A stretch of 7,584 nucleotides of DNA from positions 1 to 7,584 of the forward strand of contig DQZA01000125.1 of the NCBI GenBank assembly GCA_011042035.1, in the 5' to 3' direction. Below, piece after piece: positions 1 to 6,608 of this stretch. The first letter of the stretch is position 1, and each line of letters begins with the position of its first letter. Under the pieces are notes generated by a model, which saw only the letters and a program-made list of their open reading frames with translations, was not told the DNA's origin and did not search any database. Source of the DNA: Desulfobacteraceae bacterium (GTDB lineage Bacteria; Desulfobacterota; DSM-4660; Desulfatiglandales; Desulfatiglandaceae). Position numbers and translations under genes: made by a program.

Positions 1-1605
1 GAGTTGCGCAAGGAAGCGGCTCGGAAGGCTGTTAAGCCTGTCTATTTTAAGGTAAAAAAAGGTGAAATGATTGTCCGCGAGGGGGAGCCGATCCGCCAGG
101 AACATCTCCTTAAGCTGGCCGAGGAGTACAGGTACCTGAGGAAAGATAAATTCCTCGGCCATATTCCAGCGATGGCTATCTTGATAGGGTTTCTTTTGTT
201 CTCATTCTATCTTGTTACCGCTTCAACCCGGCCTCAGGTGACCCCCAACAAAAAAGACCTTATTTTTCAGGCATTGGTTCTATCCATCTTCTTTTTACTA
301 GCCATAGCATCCAATTTTATCGCTGCCGAAGTTGCCAGAGGGTTTCCTTTTCTCACTTCAAGGGCGTTAATATTTGCCATACCTATTGCCAGCGGTCCCA
401 TGCTGGTCTCCCTTTTTCAAGGTATCAGGGTAGCTGCGGGCTTTTCTGTGTTACTTTCGGCCATCACTGCCCTGGTGCTCGGCGGAAAAGTGGAATTCTT
501 CGTGTATTTCCTTGTAGGCGGTCTTATCGCAGCCCACGGCATGAGAGAGTGCAGAGAAAGAGGTGAATTCATAAAAACAGGGCTGAAGGTGGGCCTCGCC
601 AACATGGTTCTTGCCCTTTCCATAGAGACACTCCACGGTTTTTTTTACACTGTAGAGCCTCTTGTGGCTTGTGCGACAGCATTTTTTGGCGGAATCCTTA
701 TTGCCGTTATCACCACTGGAAGTGTGCCCCTCATTGAGATGGCCTTCGGCTATACCACTGACATTAAGCTGCTGGAACTTGCAAGTCTTGATCAACCCCC
801 CTTGCGGGAACTTATGGTGCAGGCCCCCGGTACATACCACCACAGCGTCATCGTCAGTCAGATGGTGGAGGCCTCTGCCAAGGCCGTTGGCGCTAATCCC
901 TTACTTGCTAAGGTGGCGGCTTATTATCACGATATAGGAAAGATGAAAAAGCCACTCTACTTTATAGAAAATCAAATTAACGGACAAAACAAGCATGAAA
1001 AACTTGCCCCATCCATGAGCAGCTTAATTCTTATTTCCCACGTCAAGGATGGCGTTGAGCTCGCTAGAAAATACAAGCTGGGTCAGCCCATCATAGACAT
1101 AATTCAGCAACACCACGGAACCAGCCTCATTACCTATTTTTACGAAAAGGCCAAAGAGCAGGTGGGGCAACGTTCAGACAAGGCCGTACAGGTAAAAGAA
1201 GAAGACTTCAGATACCCCGGCCCCAAGCCTCAAACCAAGGAGGCAGGGCTGGTTATGCTGGCAGACGCAGTGCAGGCGGCCTCCAAGACCCTGGTGGATC
1301 CCACCCCTGCCAGGATCCAGGGACTGGTGCAAAAGATTATTAACAGAATCTTTTCTGATGGCCAATTGGATGAGTGCGAGTTGACACTGAAGGACTTACA
1401 CCTAATTGCCAAGAGCTTCAATAAGACCTTGAGTGGTATTTTTCACCAAAGGATAGAGTACCCAGAGCCGGCGGTGAGAGCTTCCGGAGGTAAAAAAGCA
1501 GCAAATGGAAATTCTGATCAACCTGCAACAGGAGATTCCAGGGGCCAGCGAGCAGACGATAAGAAAAAAAATGGAGAAAGTCTTAGACGTCTTGGGCTGT
1601 CATGA
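1..1605 (+). CDS. pgpH: 7TMR-HD family membrane phosphodiesterase (PgpH-like), 5' partial
   Basis: This is an integral membrane protein with a cytoplasmic HD phosphohydrolase domain. Relatives (Listeria PgpH) hydrolyse c-di-AMP to pApA; that substrate is inferred here. The frame is open to the window edge, and the first residues (KGEMIVREGE) look like the end of the extracellular 7TMR-HDED domain, so the true start lies upstream and the TTG at 4 is not the start. Numbering from nt 4, several hydrophobic segments lie between about residues 50 and 250. The HD domain follows with all expected metal ligands: H279/H280 (GTYHHS), H309-D310 (YYHDIGK), H346, H370-H371 (QQHHGT) and D421 (LADAVQAA), so it should be active. 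The last 35 or so residues are hydrophilic, rich in K, D, G and N, and are encoded by the overlap with ybeY. A different cyclic nucleotide substrate cannot be excluded. Confidence 0.9.
   Translation, partial: ELRKEAARKAVKPVYFKVKKGEMIVREGEPIRQEHLLKLAEEYRYLRKDKFLGHIPAMAILIGFLLFSFYLVTASTRPQVTPNKKDLIFQALVLSIFFLLAIASNFIAAEVARGFPFLTSRALIFAIPIASGPMLVSLFQGIRVAAGFSVLLSAITALVLGGKVEFFVYFLVGGLIAAHGMRECRERGEFIKTGLKVGLANMVLALSIETLHGFFYTVEPLVACATAFFGGILIAVITTGSVPLIEMAFGYTTDIKLLELASLDQPPLRELMVQAPGTYHHSVIVSQMVEASAKAVGANPLLAKVAAYYHDIGKMKKPLYFIENQINGQNKHEKLAPSMSSLILISHVKDGVELARKYKLGQPIIDIIQQHHGTSLITYFYEKAKEQVGQRSDKAVQVKEEDFRYPGPKPQTKEAGLVMLADAVQAASKTLVDPTPARIQGLVQKIINRIFSDGQLDECELTLKDLHLIAKSFNKTLSGIFHQRIEYPEPAVRASGGKKAANGNSDQPATGDSRGQRADDKKKNGESLRRLGLS
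1486..1490 (+). promoter_or_regulatory. Shine-Dalgarno for ybeY, inside the HD gene
   Basis: GGAGG lies 14 nt before the ATG at 1505. The spacer is long, but this is the only strong purine-rich site near that start. It lies within the C-terminal codons of the upstream HD gene, so ribosomes finishing that gene pass over it. Confidence 0.5.
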
Positions 1606-1945
1606 CAAGGAACTAAGCATCCTCGTGACATCTGACGAGGAGATAGCTCTGCTCAACAGCAGATACTTGGGCCGTCAAGGACCAACTAACGTAATCGCGT
1701 TCCCCATGTGTCCCGCTATAGAGAATGAACCAGAATCACCCCTACTGGGCGATGTTGTCATATCTCTGGACACTGCAATGCGAGAGGCGTCTGAGGCAGG
1801 AGAGCCCCTTCTAGAAACAGTTGGGCGGTTACTTGTTCACGGACTACTCCATCTACTTGGCTATGATCATGAAAGAGGCGTGGACGAAGCAAGGCGAATG
1901 CAAGGCGAGGAAACTAGGCTGATCAAGATTTTTAAGGAGGCATGA
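1505..1945 (+). CDS. ybeY: Endoribonuclease YbeY (rRNA maturation factor)
   Basis: YbeY is a zinc-dependent single-strand endoribonuclease needed for 16S rRNA 3'-end processing and ribosome quality control in the cytoplasm. The 146-residue length is normal for the family. The zinc-binding motif HGLLHLLGYDH is complete, with H112, H116 and H122. The upstream family block reads GPTNVIAFP (about residues 60-68), a variant of the usual PTDVLSFP. The start at 1505 is favoured because the first residues MEILIN match the usual N-terminal strand of the family and a GGAGG lies upstream. This start puts 101 nt of the gene inside the 3' end of the HD gene in a different frame. An internal ATG at 1571 would remove the first strand and is less likely. 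In many bacteria ybeY follows the 7TMR-HD gene, as here. Confidence 0.95.
   Translation: MEILINLQQEIPGASEQTIRKKMEKVLDVLGCHDKELSILVTSDEEIALLNSRYLGRQGPTNVIAFPMCPAIENEPESPLLGDVVISLDTAMREASEAGEPLLETVGRLLVHGLLHLLGYDHERGVDEARRMQGEETRLIKIFKEA
1934..1940 (+). promoter_or_regulatory. Shine-Dalgarno that sets the pdxJ start
   Basis: AAGGAGG is embedded in the last codons of ybeY. It is 7 nt from the ATG at 1948 but only 1 nt from the ATG at 1942, so it supports 1948 as the start of pdxJ. Confidence 0.8.
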
Positions 1946-1947
1946 AC

Positions 1948-2667
1948 ATGGCACGATTGGCAGTAAACGTAGATCACGTTGCGACTGTGCGGCAGGCAAG
2001 AGGTATAGATGAGCCAGACCCCGTTCTGGCCGCAGGTATGGCGGAGTTAGCCGGCGCCGAGGGCATCATCTGCCACCTCAGAGAAGATCGCCGTCACATC
2101 CAAGACAGGGACCTTGAACTGTTAAGGCAGACGGTGAAAACAAAGCTCAACCTGGAAATGGCTGCTGTTGAAGAGATGATAGGCATTGCCATTAAGGCAA
2201 AACCTGATCTCGTGACGCTAGTGCCCGAAAAACGCGAGGAACTAACAACCGAGGGAGGCCTTGACGTCCTTGGGCACAAGGCTCGATACAGCGATGTGGT
2301 AAGGCGGTTGAAAGATGCTGGCATCCTGGTGAGCTTCTTTGTTGATCCTGACCCGGCCCAAATAGAAGCCGCCAAGGAATGTGGTGGTGACATAGTTGAA
2401 ATTCATACCGGCCACTACTCTGAGGCAAAAAGTGAAGAGGAAGCGGACAAGCTTTTTTCCTTGATTGGTGCCGCGGTTAACGTGGCGGAAAAGATGGAAC
2501 TACGTATCAGTGCAGGCCATGGGCTTAACTATGTTAATGTCAAACGATTTGGCGAGCTTCACCAAATTGAAGAATATAGCATAGGCCACAGCATCGTGGC
2601 CAGGGCCATTTACGTCGGCTTTGAGCAGGCTGTACGGGAGATGGTGGAGCTTGTGAAGAATTTCTAG
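1948..2667 (+). CDS. pdxJ: Pyridoxine 5'-phosphate synthase PdxJ
   Basis: PdxJ condenses 1-deoxy-D-xylulose 5-phosphate with 3-amino-2-oxopropyl phosphate to form pyridoxine 5'-phosphate, the ring-closing step of the DXP-dependent vitamin B6 pathway; it acts in the cytoplasm as a TIM-barrel oligomer. The 239-residue length fits the family (about 240). Family blocks are seen in order: VNVDHVATVRQARG at the N-terminus, HLREDRRHI with H43, LNLEMA with E70, TLVPEKREE, SFFVDPDP, EIHTGHY, SAGHGLNY with H191, and IGHSIVARAI near the end. H43, E70 and H191 correspond to catalytic residues of the E. coli enzyme. The frame also has an ATG at 1942 overlapping the ybeY stop (ATGA), but the ribosome site spacing and the usual MARLxVNVDH beginning favour 1948. 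It lies directly behind ybeY and 14 nt before acpS. Confidence 0.96.
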   Translation: MARLAVNVDHVATVRQARGIDEPDPVLAAGMAELAGAEGIICHLREDRRHIQDRDLELLRQTVKTKLNLEMAAVEEMIGIAIKAKPDLVTLVPEKREELTTEGGLDVLGHKARYSDVVRRLKDAGILVSFFVDPDPAQIEAAKECGGDIVEIHTGHYSEAKSEEEADKLFSLIGAAVNVAEKMELRISAGHGLNYVNVKRFGELHQIEEYSIGHSIVARAIYVGFEQAVREMVELVKNF

Positions 2668-2681
2668 GGAATGGAAATTAA

Positions 2682-3104
2682 ATGATATACGGTATCGGCA
2701 TTGACCTCGTAGATGTCAGGAGAATTGAAAGGGTTGTAAGAAGATGGGGCCCCAGGTTCGTGGACAGGGTCTTTACAGATCTTGAAAAGCAAGCCTCATA
2801 CAAGAGGGCACGCCCGTACTTTGCATTTGCACTCCGGTTCGCCGCCAAGGAAGCCTTCTCAAAGGCCTTGGGCTTGGGAATGAAGGAAGGCGTGAAATGG
2901 AGAGAGATAGAGGTTTTCAACGACAAGAGGGGAAAACCCGGCATAAGACCCCTTGGACAAACCCTTTCCATCTGCAAGGAAAAGAAAATAAACGGCATCC
3001 ATTTATCCCTTTCTGACGAAAAGAATGATGCTATAGCAATGGTTGTTTTGGAGGGCAAAGATGAGACTGGTCAAGGCTTCAGAAATGCAGGAAATGGACC
3101 GTAA
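2682..3104 (+). CDS. acpS: Holo-[acyl-carrier-protein] synthase AcpS
   Basis: AcpS transfers the 4'-phosphopantetheine arm of coenzyme A to a serine of apo acyl carrier protein, activating it for fatty acid synthesis. The N-terminal GIGIDLVDV carries the metal ligand D8, and RFAAKEAFSKALG carries E57, the second conserved acidic ligand; the ending HLSLSDEKNDAIAMVVLE is also typical. At 140 residues it is about 15 longer than most AcpS proteins. The extra C-terminal residues (after VVLEG) are read from DNA that also encodes the start of nnr, so they may have no function. Shine-Dalgarno support is weak (AGGGA at 2666-2670), consistent with coupling to pdxJ, which stops 14 nt upstream. pdxJ-acpS adjacency is common in proteobacteria. 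Confidence 0.94.
   Translation: MIYGIGIDLVDVRRIERVVRRWGPRFVDRVFTDLEKQASYKRARPYFAFALRFAAKEAFSKALGLGMKEGVKWREIEVFNDKRGKPGIRPLGQTLSICKEKKINGIHLSLSDEKNDAIAMVVLEGKDETGQGFRNAGNGP
3050..3055 (+). promoter_or_regulatory. Shine-Dalgarno that sets the nnr start, inside acpS
   Basis: GGAGGG ends 5 nt before the ATG at 3061. It supports that ATG over the TTG at 3043 that opens the longest reading frame, which lies upstream of this site. Confidence 0.75.
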
Positions 3105-4656
3105 AACCATTCATGATCTCGGAATCCCTGGTGTGGTCCTGATGGAAAATGCCGGCAGAGGCGCGGCCCAAACGTTCCTTGCCCACTTCTCCCCTGAAAA
3201 GGATGCAAGGGTGCTCATCATCTGTGGCCGAGGGAACAATGGCGGAGACGGTTACGTTGTGGCCAGGTATTTACACCAAGCTGGCCTACGGCCAATAGTC
3301 TTTGTGCTTTCGCAAAGGGAGAAAATATCAGGCGATGCCCTCGTAAACCTTCGGATTGCCCAGGGTATGGGCCTGGACATACGCTTTGTCCCTGATGAGT
3401 CGTCCTGGCAAGAACAGAAAAGCACCTTGGCCCATTGTCATTACATAGCTGATGCCATCCTCGGCACAGGATTGAATTCTCCTGTTCGCGGATTTTACGC
3501 TACCGTAATAGATCAGATCAATGCCAGTGGTAAACCGGTGATGGCCATAGACATACCCTCGGGGCTCAATGCCGACAATGGCGCCATCATGGGGACCTCA
3601 GTCAGGGCCGACCTTACGGTCACCTTTGGATTCCCAAAGGTCGGACAGGCGGTTTTCCCAGGTCGCGAAGTTGTTGGGCGGCTTGTTCGTATTGACATCA
3701 GCATACCTGAGTCGGTGGCCAGCCAGGTCCCGGAACAATTTCACCTCAGCGTACCAGAGGATTTTGCGGATCTCTTGGTGGAGGACAAAGAGGATATACA
3801 CAAGGGCCATAGGGGCCATCTGCTGATACTGGCGGGCTCGCCGGGCAAAACCGGGGCTGCTACCCTGGCGGCCCTCGGTGCCATAAGGGCTGGGGCAGGC
3901 CTTGTAACCGTAGGCGTTCCTCAATCCCTTAACCCAACACTGGAGGAAAAACTTACTGAGGCTATGACAGCCCCTTTGCCTCAAACCTCAGATGGAACCC
4001 TTTCTATGGCGGCCCTTCCTTTGATCGAAGACCTTATGGAGGGCAAAACAGCCCTTGCCATTGGCCCCGGGCTCTCCACCAATTCCGAGACCGTAGAATT
4101 GGTAAAAAGGCTTGCATCCACATGTAGGCTTCCCATGGTCATAGATGCCGACGGACTTAACGCCCTTAATGGAGCACTGGATGTTCTCAACAGTGTTGCG
4201 GACCACACCATATTAACTCCACATCCAGGAGAGATGGGTAGGCTCACGGGCAAATCAACAGTAGAGATTCAAAGTGACAGGATATCTACGGCCTTGGAGT
4301 TTGTGAACAACCATCGCTGTTATCTTGTTCTAAAGGGTGCCCGGACGCTTGTGGCACTGCCCAATGGAAAAATATATGTCAATCCTACCGGTAACGCTGC
4401 TCTTTCCAGTGGTGGAGCAGGTGACGTTCTCACGGGCCTCATAGGAGGATTTCTTGCACGACGCTGGCCCGTTGAAAAGGCGGCCATCGCGGGCACATAC
4501 ATTCACGGACTGGCTGCCGATTGCCTTGCAGAAAAAACGGGAACGGTAGGAATCATGGCAGGAGAAATCCTGGATGTGGTCCCAGGTTTGATAAGCTCTC
4601 TTTACTCGGGCAATTGGCCTTTAAAAAATCCACCACCGCATTTTGATCTTATGTGA
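3061..4656 (+). CDS. nnr: Bifunctional NAD(P)H-hydrate repair enzyme Nnr (epimerase and ADP-dependent dehydratase)
   Basis: This enzyme repairs NADH and NADPH damaged by hydration: the N-terminal domain interconverts the R and S epimers, and the C-terminal domain dehydrates the S form using ADP. The 531-residue length fits the fused form. In the epimerase domain (about 1-235) the phosphate loop GRGNNGGDG is at 56-64, the catalytic aspartate is D131 in DAILGTG, and AIDIPSGLNAD follows. The dehydratase domain (from about 245) shows HKGHRGHLLILAGS, the GAIRAGAGLVTVG helix, IGPGLS, VIDADGLNAL, TPHPGEMGRL with H388, and GGAGDVLTG with the catalytic D455. All expected active-site residues are present. 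The start at 3061 has a good Shine-Dalgarno and begins with MRLVKASEMQEMD, as usual for the family. It overlaps acpS by 44 nt. It was long annotated as YjeF or a carbohydrate kinase. Confidence 0.95.
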   Translation: MRLVKASEMQEMDRKTIHDLGIPGVVLMENAGRGAAQTFLAHFSPEKDARVLIICGRGNNGGDGYVVARYLHQAGLRPIVFVLSQREKISGDALVNLRIAQGMGLDIRFVPDESSWQEQKSTLAHCHYIADAILGTGLNSPVRGFYATVIDQINASGKPVMAIDIPSGLNADNGAIMGTSVRADLTVTFGFPKVGQAVFPGREVVGRLVRIDISIPESVASQVPEQFHLSVPEDFADLLVEDKEDIHKGHRGHLLILAGSPGKTGAATLAALGAIRAGAGLVTVGVPQSLNPTLEEKLTEAMTAPLPQTSDGTLSMAALPLIEDLMEGKTALAIGPGLSTNSETVELVKRLASTCRLPMVIDADGLNALNGALDVLNSVADHTILTPHPGEMGRLTGKSTVEIQSDRISTALEFVNNHRCYLVLKGARTLVALPNGKIYVNPTGNAALSSGGAGDVLTGLIGGFLARRWPVEKAAIAGTYIHGLAADCLAEKTGTVGIMAGEILDVVPGLISSLYSGNWPLKNPPPHFDLM

Positions 4657-4745
4657 TAAGCCCCAATGGATTAAGTTTACAAGTTTGCACACTTTGGGCA
4701 CCACAACGGCTTTTTGCAGCCTATGGATTAAAGGATAGTTGCTAG
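4657..4745 (+). other. Short spacer between nnr and tsaE
   Basis: This 89-nt stretch has no recognisable gene or terminator. It contains the 9-mer ATGGATTAA twice in the same orientation (4666-4674 and 4723-4731) and a weak GGCT/AGCC stem (4708-4711 with 4718-4721) without a downstream T run. The only site I can assign is AAGGA at 4731-4735, a plausible ribosome site for tsaE. Confidence 0.5.
4731..4735 (+). promoter_or_regulatory. Shine-Dalgarno for tsaE
   Basis: AAGGA lies 10 nt before the GTG at 4746. An in-frame TAG at 4743-4745 directly precedes the GTG, so no earlier start is possible. Confidence 0.6.
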
Positions 4746-5243
4746 GTGGACACAAAATTTGCTAGATTCAGATCCAATTCTCCTCAAGAAACTATTGAGT
4801 TGGGCAAAAACATTGGAGTTCGGCTCCAACAGGGAGATGTGATAGGTCTAATTGGTGAACTTGGCACAGGTAAGACTTGGCTCACCAAGGGGCTTGCCTT
4901 AGGCCTGGGGGTACAAGCAGAAAACATGGTGACAAGCCCTTCCTTTACCCTGGTAAATGTCTATGAAGGAAGGATACCCATTTACCACATGGATGCGTAC
5001 AGGCTTAAGGAGGCATCGGATTTCATTTCTGCAGGACTGGAGGAATACTTTTACATGGAGGGCGTGGCAATACTCGAGTGGGCCGATCGATGGCCTGAGA
5101 TAATGCCATCTCATTGTCTCTATGTATTAATAAACTTTGCGAACAAAAACAGCCGGGACATTTTGGTAAAAGGGGACCATCCGAGACCTGCTAAAATAAT
5201 TGGGTCCTTGCTAAATCTAAATGGTAACGGGCATAGATACTAA
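4746..5243 (+). CDS. tsaE: tRNA threonylcarbamoyladenosine biosynthesis ATPase TsaE
   Basis: TsaE is the small P-loop ATPase that works with TsaB and TsaD to place the t6A modification on A37 of ANN-decoding tRNAs. The 165-residue length is normal. The Walker A loop GELGTGKT is at residues 37-44. The SPSFTLVNVYEG block follows, then HMDAYRL with D83 (the family usually reads HxDLYRL), and EWADRWPEIMP with E111-W112 near the C-terminus. All family landmarks are present, with small variations such as W after the P-loop and A in place of L after D83. The start is GTG, fixed by the in-frame stop directly upstream. nnr followed by tsaE is a common bacterial neighbour pair, and tsaD, its pathway partner, begins about 2.1 kb downstream. 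Confidence 0.94.
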   Translation: MDTKFARFRSNSPQETIELGKNIGVRLQQGDVIGLIGELGTGKTWLTKGLALGLGVQAENMVTSPSFTLVNVYEGRIPIYHMDAYRLKEASDFISAGLEEYFYMEGVAILEWADRWPEIMPSHCLYVLINFANKNSRDILVKGDHPRPAKIIGSLLNLNGNGHRY

Positions 5244-5286
5244 TTGATCCTTGCTTCAGGAGGTTTTCGGGTCGTAAACGTATATC

Positions 5287-5352
5287 ATGGAATAATGGAA
5301 GATTTCTTAAGTCTTCATATCTGACCCATTATTCCATTGTTCCAATATTCCA
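5287..5352. repeat. Inverted octamer repeats (TGGAA plus 3 nt) forming a long hairpin before lysC
   Basis: TGGAA occurs at 5288 and 5296 and its complement TTCCA at 5332, 5340 and 5348, so the units are spaced exactly 8 nt apart on each arm. The two arms give a perfect 12-bp inverted repeat (5287-5298 with 5326-5337). An inner stem can stack on it (5299-5305 with 5309-5315, one G-T pair, loop CTT), leaving a 10-nt bulge at 5316-5325. There is no T run after the stem, so it does not look like a standard terminator. It may be a dispersed intergenic repeat element or a regulatory structure; the function is unknown. Confidence 0.7.
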
Positions 5353-5363
5353 AATCGTGTGAC

Positions 5364-5369
5364 GGAGAG
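5364..5369 (+). promoter_or_regulatory. Shine-Dalgarno for lysC
   Basis: GGAGAG lies 6 nt before the ATG at 5376. This supports 5376 rather than the TTG at 5337 that opens the longer frame; that TTG lies inside the octamer repeat and has no ribosome site. Confidence 0.75.
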
Positions 5370-5375
5370 TTGCTT

Positions 5376-6608
5376 ATGGCTCTAATTGTTCAAAAGTACG
5401 GCGGAACCAGTGTCGGAGATATAGAAAAGATAAGGACAGTGGCACGAAGGGTGATTAACTCTTTCAAACAAGGTAACCAGATGGTGGTAGTGCTTTCGGC
5501 CATGGCAGGCCAGACAGACAGGTTAATCCGGCTCGCCCACGAGCTTTGTGACCAGCCTGATCCCAGAGAACTCGATGTGCTCATGTCCACTGGCGAGCAG
5601 GTCAGCATAGCCCTATTTGCCATGGCCGTAAAATCAATGGGATATGATGCAAGCTCACTATTAGGTTTCCAGGTGCCCATACATACAGATGGGCTTTACG
5701 GAAAGGCCCGAATTCATGAGGTGAACACCAATAGGATCAAACGGGAACTTGAAAAGGGTAGGATTGTTGCAGTGGCCGGGTTTCAGGGGCTTGATGAAAA
5801 CGGCGACATCACGACACTAGGACGTGGTGGCTCTGATACCACCGCTGTGGCCCTGGCTGCCGCCCTAAATGCTGATGTTTGCGAGATTTTCACTGACGTA
5901 GATGGTGTGTATACTACAGATCCTAACATTTGCCCCAAGGCAAGAAAGCTGGATACCATCTCTTATGAAGAGATGCTGGAAATGGCCAGCCTGGGCGCAA
6001 AGGTCTTGGAGATAAGATCAGTGGAGTTTGCAAGCAAATTTCAGGTTCCTATCCATGTAAGGTCAACTTTTTCAGAGGAGAAAGGCACAATGGTAACAGC
6101 AGAAACAAGGGATATGGAAAAGGTAGTAGTCTCTGGGGTAACCTACAACAAAAATGAGGCCAGGATCACCATGAAACACGTCCCAGATAAACCAGGGACT
6201 GCGTCTAAGATCTTCAAGCCCGTGTTCGAGGCCGGCGTTATCGTGGATATGATTGTGCAAAACCCAAGCGAAGACGGCTACACCGATCTCACCTTTACTG
6301 TCCCGAAACCAGATTTCCACAGGACGTTAAAACGCCTGCGAGATGTGGCTCACGATATAGGCGCAGAGCGCGTGATGGGAGATGAAGACATCGCTAAAGT
6401 CAGCATCGTTGGTTTGGGAATGAGAAGTCATGCTGGTGTAGCTCAAAAAATGTTTAATGCTCTTGCCAAAGAGAATATCAACATAATGATGATTAGCACA
6501 TCAGAAATTAAAATATCTTGTGTGATCGAGGAAAAATATACAGAACTAGCCGTGAGAACGCTTCACACGGCCTTCGGGCTTGACAGTGACGCACAAGAAG
6601 CAGATTGA
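5376..6608 (+). CDS. lysC: Aspartokinase LysC with two ACT domains
   Basis: Aspartokinase phosphorylates L-aspartate with ATP to make aspartyl-4-phosphate, the first step towards lysine, threonine, methionine and diaminopimelate. The 410-residue length matches monofunctional alpha-type enzymes. The amino acid kinase domain (about 1-245) has KYGGTSVG at 7-14, STGEQVS at 71-77, TTLGRGGSDT at 146-155, and TDVDGVYTTDP. The C-terminal regulatory half carries two ACT domains (about 265-335 and 343-410), the second including VSIVGLGMRSHAGV and INIMMISTSEIKISCVI. ACT domains in this family bind lysine and/or threonine for feedback inhibition; which one applies cannot be read here. No homoserine dehydrogenase domain is fused. 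As in other alpha-type lysC genes, an internal start giving a separate beta subunit is possible but not shown. The spacer upstream contains a hairpin-forming repeat. Confidence 0.96.
   Translation: MALIVQKYGGTSVGDIEKIRTVARRVINSFKQGNQMVVVLSAMAGQTDRLIRLAHELCDQPDPRELDVLMSTGEQVSIALFAMAVKSMGYDASSLLGFQVPIHTDGLYGKARIHEVNTNRIKRELEKGRIVAVAGFQGLDENGDITTLGRGGSDTTAVALAAALNADVCEIFTDVDGVYTTDPNICPKARKLDTISYEEMLEMASLGAKVLEIRSVEFASKFQVPIHVRSTFSEEKGTMVTAETRDMEKVVVSGVTYNKNEARITMKHVPDKPGTASKIFKPVFEAGVIVDMIVQNPSEDGYTDLTFTVPKPDFHRTLKRLRDVAHDIGAERVMGDEDIAKVSIVGLGMRSHAGVAQKMFNALAKENINIMMISTSEIKISCVIEEKYTELAVRTLHTAFGLDSDAQEAD

Noticed and set aside
451..843. 130-codon open frame on the minus strand within the HD gene
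   Set aside because: It lies fully inside a well-supported gene and its translation shows no family motif; treated as a shadow.
2678..3058. 126-codon open frame on the minus strand opposite acpS
   Set aside because: It mirrors acpS, which has clear motifs and catalytic residues; the minus-strand protein is unrecognisable.
3598..3984. 128-codon open frame on the minus strand within nnr
   Set aside because: Antisense shadow of the Nnr domain junction, with no motif or ribosome site.
4666..4731. Direct repeat ATGGATTAA flanking most of the nnr-tsaE spacer, as a possible insertion footprint
   Set aside because: Two 9-mers in AT-rich sequence, with no inverted ends or mobile-element sequence between them; chance is adequate.
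5287..5337. Intrinsic terminator after tsaE
   Set aside because: The hairpin is AT-rich and not followed by a T run, so it does not meet the usual pattern.
5244..5375. Lysine riboswitch or promoter before lysC
   Set aside because: The spacer is shorter than a lysine riboswitch and lacks its recognisable core. No -35/-10 pair with good spacing was found, only weak partial matches.
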